Assembly (NCBI GenBank): GCA_965226645.1
Contig: CBDDDL010000003.1
Location: 434,001 to 498,000, forward strand
Reading direction: 5' to 3'
DNA: 64,000 nt
DNA from: Poriferisodalis sp965226645
Lineage (GTDB): Bacteria > Actinomycetota > Acidimicrobiia > Acidimicrobiales > Poriferisodalaceae
Shown: piece after piece, positions 9,353 to 17,357 of the stretch
How positions within the stretch are numbered: the stretch's first letter is position 1
Layout of the letters: every line of letters starts with the position of its first letter
Position numbers and translations under genes: made by a program
Notes under the pieces: generated by a model
What the model saw: only the letters and a program-made list of their open reading frames with translations
What the model was told of the DNA's origin: nothing
Databases searched by the model: none

Positions 9353-10269
9353 GGGTCCACAATCGGATCAGATGTTGTCGAAGCGACAGGTTCAGGCTCG
9401 CCGAATTCGTCCGCGTCGAGCAATTCGAAACGACGGGGCTCGCTCTCGCCGGTCATCGAGCCGAGCCGCGGCACCGCCGCGAGGAGGGAGCGTGTGTAGG
9501 TCTCCTGCGGCCGCTCGAAGACATCGTGGACTTCGCCGCTTTCGACTACCCGCGACGCTTGCATGACGACCACTTCATCGGCAATCTCGGCTACGACGCC
9601 CATGTCGTGGGTGATGATGAGCACGGCGGCACCTGTCTCGCGCTGCATCTCTGCCATCAGCGCCAGGATCTGCGCCTGAATCGTCACATCGAGCGCTGTT
9701 GTCGGCTCATCGGCGATGAGAATTGCCGGATCGCATGCGAGCGCCATCGCGATCATCACCCGCTGGCGCATTCCACCTGACATCTCATGGGGGTATTGGT
9801 CGATCCGGCGTGCGGCGTCGGGAATCCGAACTCGGTCGAGCATTTCGAGGGTTCGCTGGCGGGCTTGGGCTCGATTCATGCCGCGGTGCAGGCGCAACGC
9901 CTCGGCGATCTGGCTGCCGACGGTGTACACGGGGTTGAGGCTCGTCAGCGGTTCCTGGAAGATCATCGAGATCCGGTCTCCACGGATGGAACGCATCTGC
10001 GGCTCTGCGAGCTTCAGCAGATCGAGGACCTGTCCATCGTCGTGCCTGAACAGCACCTCCCCGCTGTCGATGGTGGCTCTCGTCCCGATCTCGATGAGCC
10101 GCATGATCGACAGAGCAGTCACCGATTTGCCCGAACCCGATTCGCCGGCCACCGCGAGCGTCCCGCCGTCGCGGAGATCGAACCCGACATCGTTCACTGC
10201 GGTGAACGCGTCGAAGCGGACGGTGAGTCACCGAACCGAGAGCCGTGGCACGCCGAAGTCGGGAACCAT
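9349..10269 (-). pseudogene. Oligopeptide/dipeptide ABC transporter ATPase, DppD/OppD type, with early stop
   Basis: From the ATG at 10269, a few bases after the permease stop, the frame reads MVPDFGVPRLSVR, then TGA at 10230-10228, then LTVRFDAFTA and an otherwise complete ATPase. Walker A is GESGSGKS, the signature MSGGMRQRVMIAMALA, Walker B ILIADEPTTALD, and the switch histidine ITHDMG. An internal GTG at 10197 could restart translation but would lose the first strand and the A-loop. Given the broken neighbours dppC and dppF, it is probably inactive. The UGA does not fall on a cysteine position of the family, so recoding is not suggested. Confidence 0.7.
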
Positions 10270-10272
10270 CGC

Positions 10273-10440
10273 TCAGCGTTCCCGCAGCTTGGGGTCGTAG
10301 GCGTCCTGAAGACTGTCGCCGATGAGACTGAAGCTCAGCACTGTGACGAAGATTGCCAGGCGCGAGAACGTGACCGACCACCAAGCCGTCAGGAAGTTGC
10401 CGCGATTCAGCCCGTTCATGAGTTCCCAGCTGGTGCTGTT
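10273..10440 (-). pseudogene. Peptide ABC transporter permease (DppC type), C-terminal remnant
   Basis: Only the last 50 or so codons are recognisable: NFLTAWWSVTFSRLAIFVTV, LIGDSLQDAYDPKLR. These match the end of DppC/OppC permeases, with a last transmembrane helix and a short basic tail. Upstream of about 10440 the homology stops, with no earlier transmembrane helices and no receptor or DppB gene. The operon 5' part was therefore deleted and only this end plus the two damaged ATPase genes remain. Confidence 0.75.
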
Positions 10441-10625
10441 CGCATCACCGAGATCAGCCCTAGCGCCTGGGTGATCTCGGCGCGTCCGAATGACGCCGGG
10501 TGCAATTGTCGGCAAGGCCCCTTGGGACCCCGCGGTACCGTAACCGATGTCGTCTCCGCAGCAATGGGGTGACGCTCAATATTCCTCGGTGTGCGGCACT
10601 GCGGTGCCAGCGAGGTGGTCGGCCG

Positions 10626-11738
10626 ATGAAGGTCCACTGGTTCTTGCCAACCGGCGGCGACTCGCGTGACGTGCTCCCCGATGAGCCGGGCGCGCATTGG
10701 CGGGCGCCATCGATGGACTACCTCGCCCAGATAGCGACGGCGTGCGATCAGCTCGGCTACGAGGGGATGCTCACGCCATGCGGGACGATGTGCGAGGACG
10801 CCTGGCTCTCCACCATCGCCCTGGCGCCGCTGACGCGCCGCATCAAGTTCCTGGTGGCGTTCAGGCCCGGATTCCTCTCACCCACGCTCGCCGCACAGAT
10901 GGCCTCCACGTACCAGCGGCTCACTGGCGGCCGATTGCTGCTCAACATCGTGACCGGAGCAGAGCCGCGCGAGCTGAATCGCTTCGGCGACTGGCTCGAC
11001 AAGGACACTCGCTATGCCCGTACGGGCGAGTTCCTGCAGATCGTGCGCGAGGCGTGGAGCGGCGAGCCATTTGACTTTGAGGGCGACTTCTACAAGGTCG
11101 CCGGGGCAACGACCCGTGATGTCCCCGATCCCGTGCCGCCGGTGTACTTCGGGGGAGCTTCGCCCGCCGCTGAGCGCATCGCTGCGTCCCACGTCGACGT
11201 GTACCTCGCTTGGGGCGAACCGCCGGACATGGTGACCGAACGCCTGGGTCGCATGCGGGCGCTAGCCACCGAGCAGGGACGCACTTTGCGGTTCGGCATC
11301 CGGTTTCACGTCATCACCCGACCCGATGCAGCTGATGCGTGGGCCGTAGCCGACGACATGCTCGCCCACATGAGCCCCGAGGCGATCGCTTCGGCCCAAG
11401 CCGACTTCGCCACCACCATGTCCGAAGGCCAGCGCCGGATGGCGCAACTGCACTCAGAACAGGGCGGCCGACTCGAGATCCATCCCAATGTCTGGTCGGG
11501 CATCGGGCTTGTTCGGGGAGGCGCTGGCACCGCACTCGTGGGCAGCTACGCCGAGATCGCCGACCGCATCGCCGAGTATCACGCACTTGGCTTTGACGAG
11601 TTCATCCTGTCGGGCTATCCGCACCTTGAAGAGGCCTATTGGTTCGGCGAAGGCGTCATGCCGATCCTACGCGAGCAGGGCCTGCTGGAGCCGCTGGAGA
11701 CCGGCACTGGCCAGGCACTCGTCTCCTCGTTCCGCTGA
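10626..11738 (+). CDS. FMN-dependent monooxygenase, SsuD-like (alkanesulfonate-type)
   Basis: Luciferase-like (LLM class) oxidoreductase of 370 residues that fits the SsuD branch, which cleaves C-S bonds of alkanesulfonates with FMNH2 and oxygen. The N-terminus MKVHWFLPTGGDSRDV matches the SsuD pattern of a FWFLPTHGD-like start. Other blocks include FRPGFLSPTLAAQMASTYQR, LLLNIVTGAEPRE, and the C-terminal FILSGYPHLEEAYWFGEGVMP. The ATG has a GAGGTGG ribosome site; upstream in-frame codons do not resemble the family. The amidotransferase gene starts 7 bases after its stop. No flavin reductase or sulfonate transporter is adjacent, so substrate is open. Confidence 0.82.
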   Translation: MKVHWFLPTGGDSRDVLPDEPGAHWRAPSMDYLAQIATACDQLGYEGMLTPCGTMCEDAWLSTIALAPLTRRIKFLVAFRPGFLSPTLAAQMASTYQRLTGGRLLLNIVTGAEPRELNRFGDWLDKDTRYARTGEFLQIVREAWSGEPFDFEGDFYKVAGATTRDVPDPVPPVYFGGASPAAERIAASHVDVYLAWGEPPDMVTERLGRMRALATEQGRTLRFGIRFHVITRPDAADAWAVADDMLAHMSPEAIASAQADFATTMSEGQRRMAQLHSEQGGRLEIHPNVWSGIGLVRGGAGTALVGSYAEIADRIAEYHALGFDEFILSGYPHLEEAYWFGEGVMPILREQGLLEPLETGTGQALVSSFR

Positions 11739-11745
11739 GCTGACC

Positions 11746-12492
11746 GTGCCGCCCTCCTCAGACGTGACTCGGCCGTTGCGCTTGGGCCTGTTGCGCTGCG
11801 ACGATCCCGTAGGTGAGCTCAGGTCGATCTGCGGCACCTACTCGGACATGTTCGCCGAGGTGATTGCGAAGGTCGATCCGAGCGTCGAGATGGACACTTT
11901 CAGCCTTCCTGACGGCGAGTGGCCCGACGACCTCGATGCCTACGACGGCTGGATGACCACGGGCACGCGAGCATCGGTTTACGACGACGTGCCCTGGATC
12001 ACCCAATTCGCCGACTTCGTGCGGCAGCTGCACGCTGAGCGGCGCAAGATGTTCGGCGTCTGCTTCGGGCACCAGATGATCGCTCACGTGCTCGGCGGCA
12101 CGGTGCAACGGGCGCCGCATGGCTGGACCGTCGGCGCGAACGTCTGGAAGATTCTCGAGAACCGCGAGTGGATGGATCCGCCGGCCGACGAGATCCGCCT
12201 CATTCACAGCCATCAAGACCAGGTCGTTTCACTGCCCCCTGGTGGCGTCGTGCTGGCCGGAGCTGACCGGTGCCCGATCGCGATGCTCGCAATTGGAGAC
12301 CACATGATCGGCCTGCAGGGCCACCCTGAATTCCAGCCCGAATTCGTCGGGCCGCTGTACGAAAGCCGTACGGAGTTGTTGGGCGCGGAAGTCGTCGCCG
12401 AGGCCAAGAGCAGCCTCGCCTCGCCGTGCAACCAAGAACTCGCCGCAACCTGGATGCTGCATTTCTTCGCCGACGCTGGCGACGAGAACTGA
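11746..12492 (+). CDS. Class I glutamine amidotransferase domain protein
   Basis: Stand-alone GATase1 domain (248 residues), like GMP-synthase-related amidotransferases of unknown partner or gamma-glutamyl hydrolases. The nucleophile elbow is GVCFGHQM with C106, and the catalytic His-x-Glu appears in GLQGHPEFQPEF. There is no synthetase domain. The chosen GTG at 11746 is the first start after the monooxygenase stop; a second GTG 18 bases on is possible. Close spacing suggests co-transcription with the SsuD-like gene. Relatives act in catabolism of gamma-glutamylated amines or in nucleotide synthesis, and the sequence alone does not decide. Confidence 0.78.
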   Translation: MPPSSDVTRPLRLGLLRCDDPVGELRSICGTYSDMFAEVIAKVDPSVEMDTFSLPDGEWPDDLDAYDGWMTTGTRASVYDDVPWITQFADFVRQLHAERRKMFGVCFGHQMIAHVLGGTVQRAPHGWTVGANVWKILENREWMDPPADEIRLIHSHQDQVVSLPPGGVVLAGADRCPIAMLAIGDHMIGLQGHPEFQPEFVGPLYESRTELLGAEVVAEAKSSLASPCNQELAATWMLHFFADAGDEN

Positions 12493-12513
12493 AGGCGGTG
12501 TACCGCACGGGGC

Positions 12514-12864
12514 CTACTCAGGGTCGGCGAACCAGTTGAAGCCCCAATCGAACTGGATGCCCAGTACCTGGACGATGACTTCAGATCCTCGGTGCTTGAT
12601 GTGCAACACGATGCGTGCGGGCGGAAACATCCCGGCCGGTCGGCAGGTGAGTTCCCTTACGTCGGAATAGTCGGCCCTCAGAGGCGTGGCCTCGTGCCAC
12701 GAGAACGCCAATTCAGCAGCCAGCATTGGCCAGTAGAAGTTCTCAAAGTCGTCGCGGGACGGTCGCGTACCGCTGGCGGAACGCTCGCGCCCATGGCTGA
12801 TGGAGACATCCCGGTCGAAGCTTTCGGCGCGTACGACCGACGCACCGATTGGATCGCGTGTCAC
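12514..12864 (-). CDS. Unknown 116-residue protein coupled to a Panacea-domain gene
   Basis: Begins at a GTG that overlaps the stop of the Panacea gene by four bases (GTGA), with AGGCCTCC upstream as a possible ribosome site. The predicted protein has a central helical part (DDFENFYWPMLAAELAF) and a beta-rich end (RIVLHIKHRGSEVIVQVLGI) closing with FDWGFNWFADPE. No family was recognised. Panacea-domain proteins often act as antitoxins next to variable toxins, so this is a candidate toxin partner. That is inference from arrangement only. It ends head-to-tail 22 bases from the convergent amidotransferase gene. Confidence 0.6.
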   Translation of the reverse strand: MTRDPIGASVVRAESFDRDVSISHGRERSASGTRPSRDDFENFYWPMLAAELAFSWHEATPLRADYSDVRELTCRPAGMFPPARIVLHIKHRGSEVIVQVLGIQFDWGFNWFADPE

Positions 12865-13451
12865 TCCGGCAGGAGGCCTGCGGCGACCGCGACCGAGATT
12901 CCCCAAGCACGAGCCTCTTCGGTAAGCGGACGCGGGTCGATGATGGACGTCTCGTACGGGATGACCTGCTCGAAGTCGACAGCGCGCCAGCCGACGCTGG
13001 CCCAATGGCTGAATTCGCTGCACTCACGTCCGGTCATGCCGTGGAATTTGTCAAGCGCCATGTCGAGATAGCGGAGGTCGTCAGCATCGAATAGGTGCTC
13101 AGGCTTGCGCAAGGGGCGCAGCACGTTCTCTGGGTTGGGCGCTCCGAGGTGACGTGCTTCTAACTCGGCGGCTCCGCTGTCGATCAAGGCTTCACGGGCC
13201 GGCAGCAAACGCACCGGCGCCGGCCCTTCAGGGAGCTTCTGGTACATGGCTCCCGTGACCGACTGAAGCCGTTCCCGAAAGCTCTCGAAATCGGCCCACC
13301 AGAGCACCTTGTTCAACTTGACGGCACCACGGCCGCCCGGGTCGTGCTCAAGCTGGTGCGCGACGTACAAGATCGCTTCTTGAAGACGCTCATCACCTGG
13401 CGGCGGGTCCATGCCGTAGCGGGACACGTCGGTGAGCTTTACTGCTGCCAC
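12861..13451 (-). CDS. Panacea (SocA-like) domain protein, putative antitoxin
   Basis: The core block GAVKLNKVLWWADFESFR followed by a conserved arginine-rich helix is typical of Panacea/DUF4065 (SocA-like) proteins. The domain is found in proteolysis-adaptor and antitoxin proteins. Start chosen at a GTG at 13451 (VAAVKLTDVS) because GGGAGGG lies 6 bases upstream; earlier ATG codons at 13514 and 13475 lack such a site. This gives 196 residues. The downstream 116-residue gene overlaps by four bases, an arrangement seen in two-gene toxin-antitoxin operons. It lies between an amidotransferase and leuD with no mobile element nearby. Confidence 0.72.
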   Translation of the reverse strand: MAAVKLTDVSRYGMDPPPGDERLQEAILYVAHQLEHDPGGRGAVKLNKVLWWADFESFRERLQSVTGAMYQKLPEGPAPVRLLPAREALIDSGAAELEARHLGAPNPENVLRPLRKPEHLFDADDLRYLDMALDKFHGMTGRECSEFSHWASVGWRAVDFEQVIPYETSIIDPRPLTEEARAWGISVAVAAGLLPE

Positions 13452-13589
13452 AGCAGCCCTCCCGTCTCTCTTCATCCTGCCAGACACCCTGGCAACGGGG
13501 TGTGATGTATTGCTCATGTTGGACGTGCCTGGTCGCCTCAAGACGCGGCGACCCGCAGCCCCAGCGAGCATCTGTCGACGGTGACGCCG

Positions 13590-14180
13590 TTAGGTCGTTG
13601 GCATCCAAGCTGGGCGGCCGGTCTCGTAGCCGTCGATGGCGTCTGCGCTGCGCATGGTGATGCCGATGTCGTCGAGACCTTCGAGGAAGCGCTCTCGTGT
13701 GGCGTCGTCCATCGGGAACGGCTCTTCGATGCCCACGGCGGGAACACTCAGCATCCGGCGTTCGACGTCGACGGTCACGGACAGGTCGGGATCCTCGGCC
13801 AGGGCTGAGCGCAGCTTCGCGGCCGTTTCCTCGGGTACCTGGACAGGTACCAGGCCGTTCTTCGTGGAGTTGTTGCGGAAGATGTCGCCGAATCGCGGCG
13901 ACACCACCGCCACGAATCCGTAGTCCATGAGCGCCCACACCGCGTGCTCGCGCGACGAGCCCGTGCCGAAGTTGGAACCCGCCACGAGGACCGACGCACC
14001 GGCGTATCGCTCGTCATTGAGCACGAAGTCGCGCTGGTCTCGCCATTCGCTGAACAGCCCCTTGCCGAAGCCGGTGCGCTCGACGCGCTTCAGCCAATCG
14101 CTGGGAATGATCTGGTCGGTGTCCACGTCCGAGCGATCGAGCGGGACTGCCCGGCCTTCGTGCACTCGTACTGGCTCCAT
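13590..14180 (-). CDS. leuD: 3-isopropylmalate dehydratase small subunit
   Basis: Swivel-domain subunit that pairs with LeuC to isomerise 2- to 3-isopropylmalate in leucine synthesis; the same enzyme type acts on citramalate. Motifs include DVDTDQIIPSDWLKR near the N-terminus and the conserved GSNFGTGSSREHAVWALMD. Length 196 residues, normal. The ATG of MEPVRVHEGRAV follows AAAGAAGGCAAAGAC; an upstream in-frame ATG at 14270 would add 30 residues overlapping the end of leuC and is disfavoured. It follows leuC by 52 bases on the same strand. Confidence 0.93.
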   Translation of the reverse strand: MEPVRVHEGRAVPLDRSDVDTDQIIPSDWLKRVERTGFGKGLFSEWRDQRDFVLNDERYAGASVLVAGSNFGTGSSREHAVWALMDYGFVAVVSPRFGDIFRNNSTKNGLVPVQVPEETAAKLRSALAEDPDLSVTVDVERRMLSVPAVGIEEPFPMDDATRERFLEGLDDIGITMRSADAIDGYETGRPAWMPTT

Positions 14181-14232
14181 GTCTTTGCCTTCTTTGGTGT
14201 GGGTGCGGCCGTAACGGCCGATGCAGTTGTGC

Positions 14233-15729
14233 TCAGCCGAGATCTTCGGGCGTGGCGAATGAACCGGCAATCGCGGTCGCTGCAGCGACTTCGGGCGAGC
14301 ACAGATGCGTCCGTCCGCCTCGCCCTTGGCGCCCCTCGAAGTTCCGGTTCGACGTCGAGGCCGATCGCTCGCCGGGTGAGAGCTTGTCGGGGTTCATCGC
14401 CAGGCACATCGAGCAGCCTGGCTCCCGCCAGTCGAAGCCGGCCTCGACAAATACAGCATCGAGGCCTTCGGCTTCGGCTTGGGCCTTCACGGCGAACGAG
14501 CCCGGGACGACCAGCGTTCGCACACCGTCGGCCACCTTGCGTCCGCGCGCCACTGCGGCGGCAGCGCGAAGGTCCTCGATACGCGAGTTCGTGCAGCTCC
14601 CGATGAACACCGTGTCCACCTTCACGTCGGACAGCCGCATGCCCGCTTCGAGACCCATGTAGTCCAGAGCGCGCTGCGCAGTCGCGGCCTCGACGGGGTC
14701 GTCGAAGTCACTCGGTCCGGGCACCGTCGCGTCGATGGGAATGACGTGAGCGGGGTTCGTGCCCCAAGTGACGTGGGGCCGAAGCTCGGACGCGTCAATC
14801 ACAACCGACTTGTCGAAGCTCGCACCTTCATCGGTCGCCAGCGAGCGCCAGTCCGCGACGGCGGCGTCCCAATCGGCGCCCGAAGGCGCTCCGGGTCGGC
14901 CCCGCAGGTATCCGAATGTGGTGTCGTCGGGAGCGATCAAGCCAGCTTTGGCACCGGCTTCGATGGACATGTTGCACACCGTCATCCGGCCCTCCATCGA
15001 GAGCGCGCGGATGGCCTCGCCGCGGTATTCGATGATGTACCCGATGCCGCCGCCGGTGCCGATCCGCCCGATGATGGCGAGCACGATGTCTTTGCCGGTC
15101 ACGCCGGCCGGCGCGGCACCCTCGACTTGCACCTCCATGGTGGCGGGACGTGTCTGGGGCAGCGTCTGACTGGCCAGCACATGCTCGACCTCGGATGTCC
15201 CGATGCCGAAGGCCAGCGCACCGAAGGCCCCGTGCGTAGAAGTGTGGCTGTCCCCGCACACCACGGTCATGCCCGGCAGCGTCAGGCCGCGCTCAGGCCC
15301 GATGACATGGACAATGCCTTGACCGGGATCGCCCATGGGGTACAGCGTGATGCCGAACTCGTCGCAGTTGGTCCGCAGCACCTCCACTTGCTTGGCAGAG
15401 ACCGGATCGGCGATCGGCAGGTGGAGATTTTCGGTCGGGACGTTGTGATCCTCGGTCGCCACGGTGAGGTCGGGCCGCCGCACGTTGCGCCCGGAAATGC
15501 GCAGGCCGTCGAAAGCTTGCGGAGAGGTCACCTCGTGCACGAGGTGAAGGTCGATATAGAGCAGGTCGGGCAGACCCTCCCCCGAGCGCACGATATGGCG
15601 GTCCCAGACCTTCTGGCTGAGCGTGCGCGGCCGGGCCGCAGCGCTCTGCGGCGTACTGGTGTCAGTCACACCATCACTATGGACCCTGCGCATTGCTTCT
15701 GCCAACGGCAACGCTCGCCCCGTTGACAT
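14233..15729 (-). CDS. leuC: 3-isopropylmalate dehydratase large subunit
   Basis: Aconitase-family [4Fe-4S] hydro-lyase of leucine synthesis, also able to serve the citramalate route to isoleucine. Cluster ligands are C379 (IGSCTNSR) and C439/C442 (GCSMC), numbered from the longest start. Family blocks VVCGDSHTSTHGAFGALA and the C-terminal STSNRNFEGRQG are present. From the ATG at 15729 the protein has 498 residues, about 20 more than usual. The GTG at 15669 (VTDTSTPQ) or the ATG at 15693 may be the true start. It is upstream of leuD on the minus strand and 36 bases from greA. Confidence 0.93.
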   Translation of the reverse strand: MSTGRALPLAEAMRRVHSDGVTDTSTPQSAAARPRTLSQKVWDRHIVRSGEGLPDLLYIDLHLVHEVTSPQAFDGLRISGRNVRRPDLTVATEDHNVPTENLHLPIADPVSAKQVEVLRTNCDEFGITLYPMGDPGQGIVHVIGPERGLTLPGMTVVCGDSHTSTHGAFGALAFGIGTSEVEHVLASQTLPQTRPATMEVQVEGAAPAGVTGKDIVLAIIGRIGTGGGIGYIIEYRGEAIRALSMEGRMTVCNMSIEAGAKAGLIAPDDTTFGYLRGRPGAPSGADWDAAVADWRSLATDEGASFDKSVVIDASELRPHVTWGTNPAHVIPIDATVPGPSDFDDPVEAATAQRALDYMGLEAGMRLSDVKVDTVFIGSCTNSRIEDLRAAAAVARGRKVADGVRTLVVPGSFAVKAQAEAEGLDAVFVEAGFDWREPGCSMCLAMNPDKLSPGERSASTSNRNFEGRQGRGGRTHLCSPEVAAATAIAGSFATPEDLG

Positions 15730-15764
15730 GGTGGACGTTGAGGCTGCCCAGATTCGGGCCGCGA

Positions 15765-16271
15765 TCAGGACTCGACGGCGACGATCTCGATGCTGAGCGT
15801 GTTGCCGTTGGCTTCGTAGCTGACGGTCTGACCGGCTTGCCCGCCTTCGAGGGCTCGACCCATCGGCGAGCCGGGCGAGACGACGTCCATGCCGGGCCGG
15901 CGCTCTTCGATGGAACCGAACAGGTACTGCTCGACGATGTCGTCGCCCTCGAAGCGGATCGACACCACGTTTCCGGGAGTGACCACTCCCTTGCGGGGCC
16001 GCTCGATGATCTCGCAGTTCTCCAAGATGGAGGTCAAGTGCATGATGCGGCCCGCCATCTTTCCCTGTTCTTCCTTGGCGGCGTGGTAGTCGCCGTTTTC
16101 CGACAGGTCGCCCAGAAGCCGAGCGGTTTCTATCTGTGCAGCAATGTCGATGCGGCCTCGACCGGTCAAATCGATGAGCTCGGCGCTGAGGCGATCATGG
16201 GCCTCGCGTGAGATGCGATGGGTCTGCGACACCTGCGCGAGGTTACCGAGGGCTTCTCGGGGCACACTCAC
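15765..16271 (-). CDS. greA: Transcription elongation factor GreA
   Basis: RNA polymerase secondary-channel factor that rescues backtracked complexes by stimulating transcript cleavage. The N-terminal coiled coil has the acidic-tip region GDLSENGDYHAAKEEQG. It is followed by the C-terminal FKBP-like domain (VVSPGSPMGRALEGGQAGQTVSY). The protein has 168 residues, normal for GreA. It lies on the minus strand, divergent from leuB. Confidence 0.93.
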   Translation of the reverse strand: MSVPREALGNLAQVSQTHRISREAHDRLSAELIDLTGRGRIDIAAQIETARLLGDLSENGDYHAAKEEQGKMAGRIMHLTSILENCEIIERPRKGVVTPGNVVSIRFEGDDIVEQYLFGSIEERRPGMDVVSPGSPMGRALEGGQAGQTVSYEANGNTLSIEIVAVES

Positions 16272-16353
16272 GCGACAGAAATGGCCCCCCTAGGGCCTCG
16301 GCGGGCGTCGAACTGCAGCGAAGCAGTCGATGTCCGGGAAAGGGAATGAGACC

Positions 16354-17352
16354 GTGACCCATCGCATCGCAGTCATCGGGGGCGACGGCATTGGGCCTGA
16401 GGTCATTGCCGTTGCGCTGGATGTCATCACTGCCGCCGGCGCCGATATCTCGACGACTGACTTCGATCTGGGCGGTCAGCGCTACCTCCGTGACGGCACA
16501 GTGCTCGACGACGCAACGCTCGACGAGCTGCGCGCTTATGACGCGATCCTGCTGGGCGCAGTCGGCACGCCTGAGGTACCACCCGGCGTCATCGAGCGCG
16601 GCCTGCTGCTCAAGGCCCGATTTGCGCTGGACCTCTATGTGAACCTTCGCCCATTCACCCTGCCCGACGGTCACAGCTTCACTGTTATCCGTGAGAACAC
16701 TGAGGGCGCCTACGCGGGCGAAGGCGGATTCCTGCGCAAGGGCACGCCGCATGAGATCGCGACGCAGGGCTCGGTCAACACTCGCATGGGCGCAGAACGC
16801 GTCATCCGCTATGGATTTGAGCTGGCGCGTCAACGAGAGCGGCGCCATCTCACGCTCGTCCACAAGACGAACGTGCTGACGTTTTCGGGTGACTTGTGGG
16901 AACGCACGTTCAACGAGGTTGCCGCCGAGTATCCAGACGTTGATACCGCGTACAACCACGTCGATGCCGCATGCATCCACTTCGTGCAGGATCCGCATCG
17001 CTACGAGGTGATCGTTACCGACAACTTGTTCGGCGACATTCTCACGGACTTGGGCGGCGCGATTTCCGGTGGCATCGGATTGGCGGCCTCGGCCAATCTC
17101 AACCCGGACCGCACGTCGCCTTCGCTGTTCGAGCCGATCCACGGCTCGGCTCCTGACATCGCCGGAAAAGGTCTGGCGAACCCCACTGCAGCAGTTCTGT
17201 CGGCCGTGCTCATGCTCGAGTTCTTGGGCGAGGTCGAGTGTGCTGCACGAGTTCGAGCAGCCTGTGAGGCCGCCATCTCCGACAACGAGGTGCCCGATAT
17301 CGGCACCGACGAGATCAAAAAGGCCATTCACGCCGGCCTGACGGACGGCTGA
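16354..17352 (+). CDS. leuB: 3-isopropylmalate dehydrogenase
   Basis: NAD-dependent oxidative decarboxylase that converts 3-isopropylmalate (or erythro-3-methylmalate from the citramalate route) to the 2-oxoacid. Motifs are IAVIGGDGIGPEV at the start, the substrate loop VIRENTEGAYAGEGG, the DNLFGDILTDLGG metal block, and HGSAPDIAGKGLANPTA. The GTG at 16354 is preferred: AAAGGGA lies 9 bases upstream and the protein then starts one residue before the family's first strand (332 residues). An ATG at 16330 would add eight residues. cimA begins five bases after its stop, so the pair forms an operon. Confidence 0.92.
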   Translation: MTHRIAVIGGDGIGPEVIAVALDVITAAGADISTTDFDLGGQRYLRDGTVLDDATLDELRAYDAILLGAVGTPEVPPGVIERGLLLKARFALDLYVNLRPFTLPDGHSFTVIRENTEGAYAGEGGFLRKGTPHEIATQGSVNTRMGAERVIRYGFELARQRERRHLTLVHKTNVLTFSGDLWERTFNEVAAEYPDVDTAYNHVDAACIHFVQDPHRYEVIVTDNLFGDILTDLGGAISGGIGLAASANLNPDRTSPSLFEPIHGSAPDIAGKGLANPTAAVLSAVLMLEFLGEVECAARVRAACEAAISDNEVPDIGTDEIKKAIHAGLTDG

Positions 17353-17357
17353 GCGCG

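Noticed and set aside
10228..10230. In-frame UGA in the DppD-type ATPase considered as a second selenocysteine site
   Set aside because: It falls in the first beta strand (LSVR-UGA-LTVRF), not at a cysteine or redox position, and both neighbouring operon genes carry unrelated disabling mutations.
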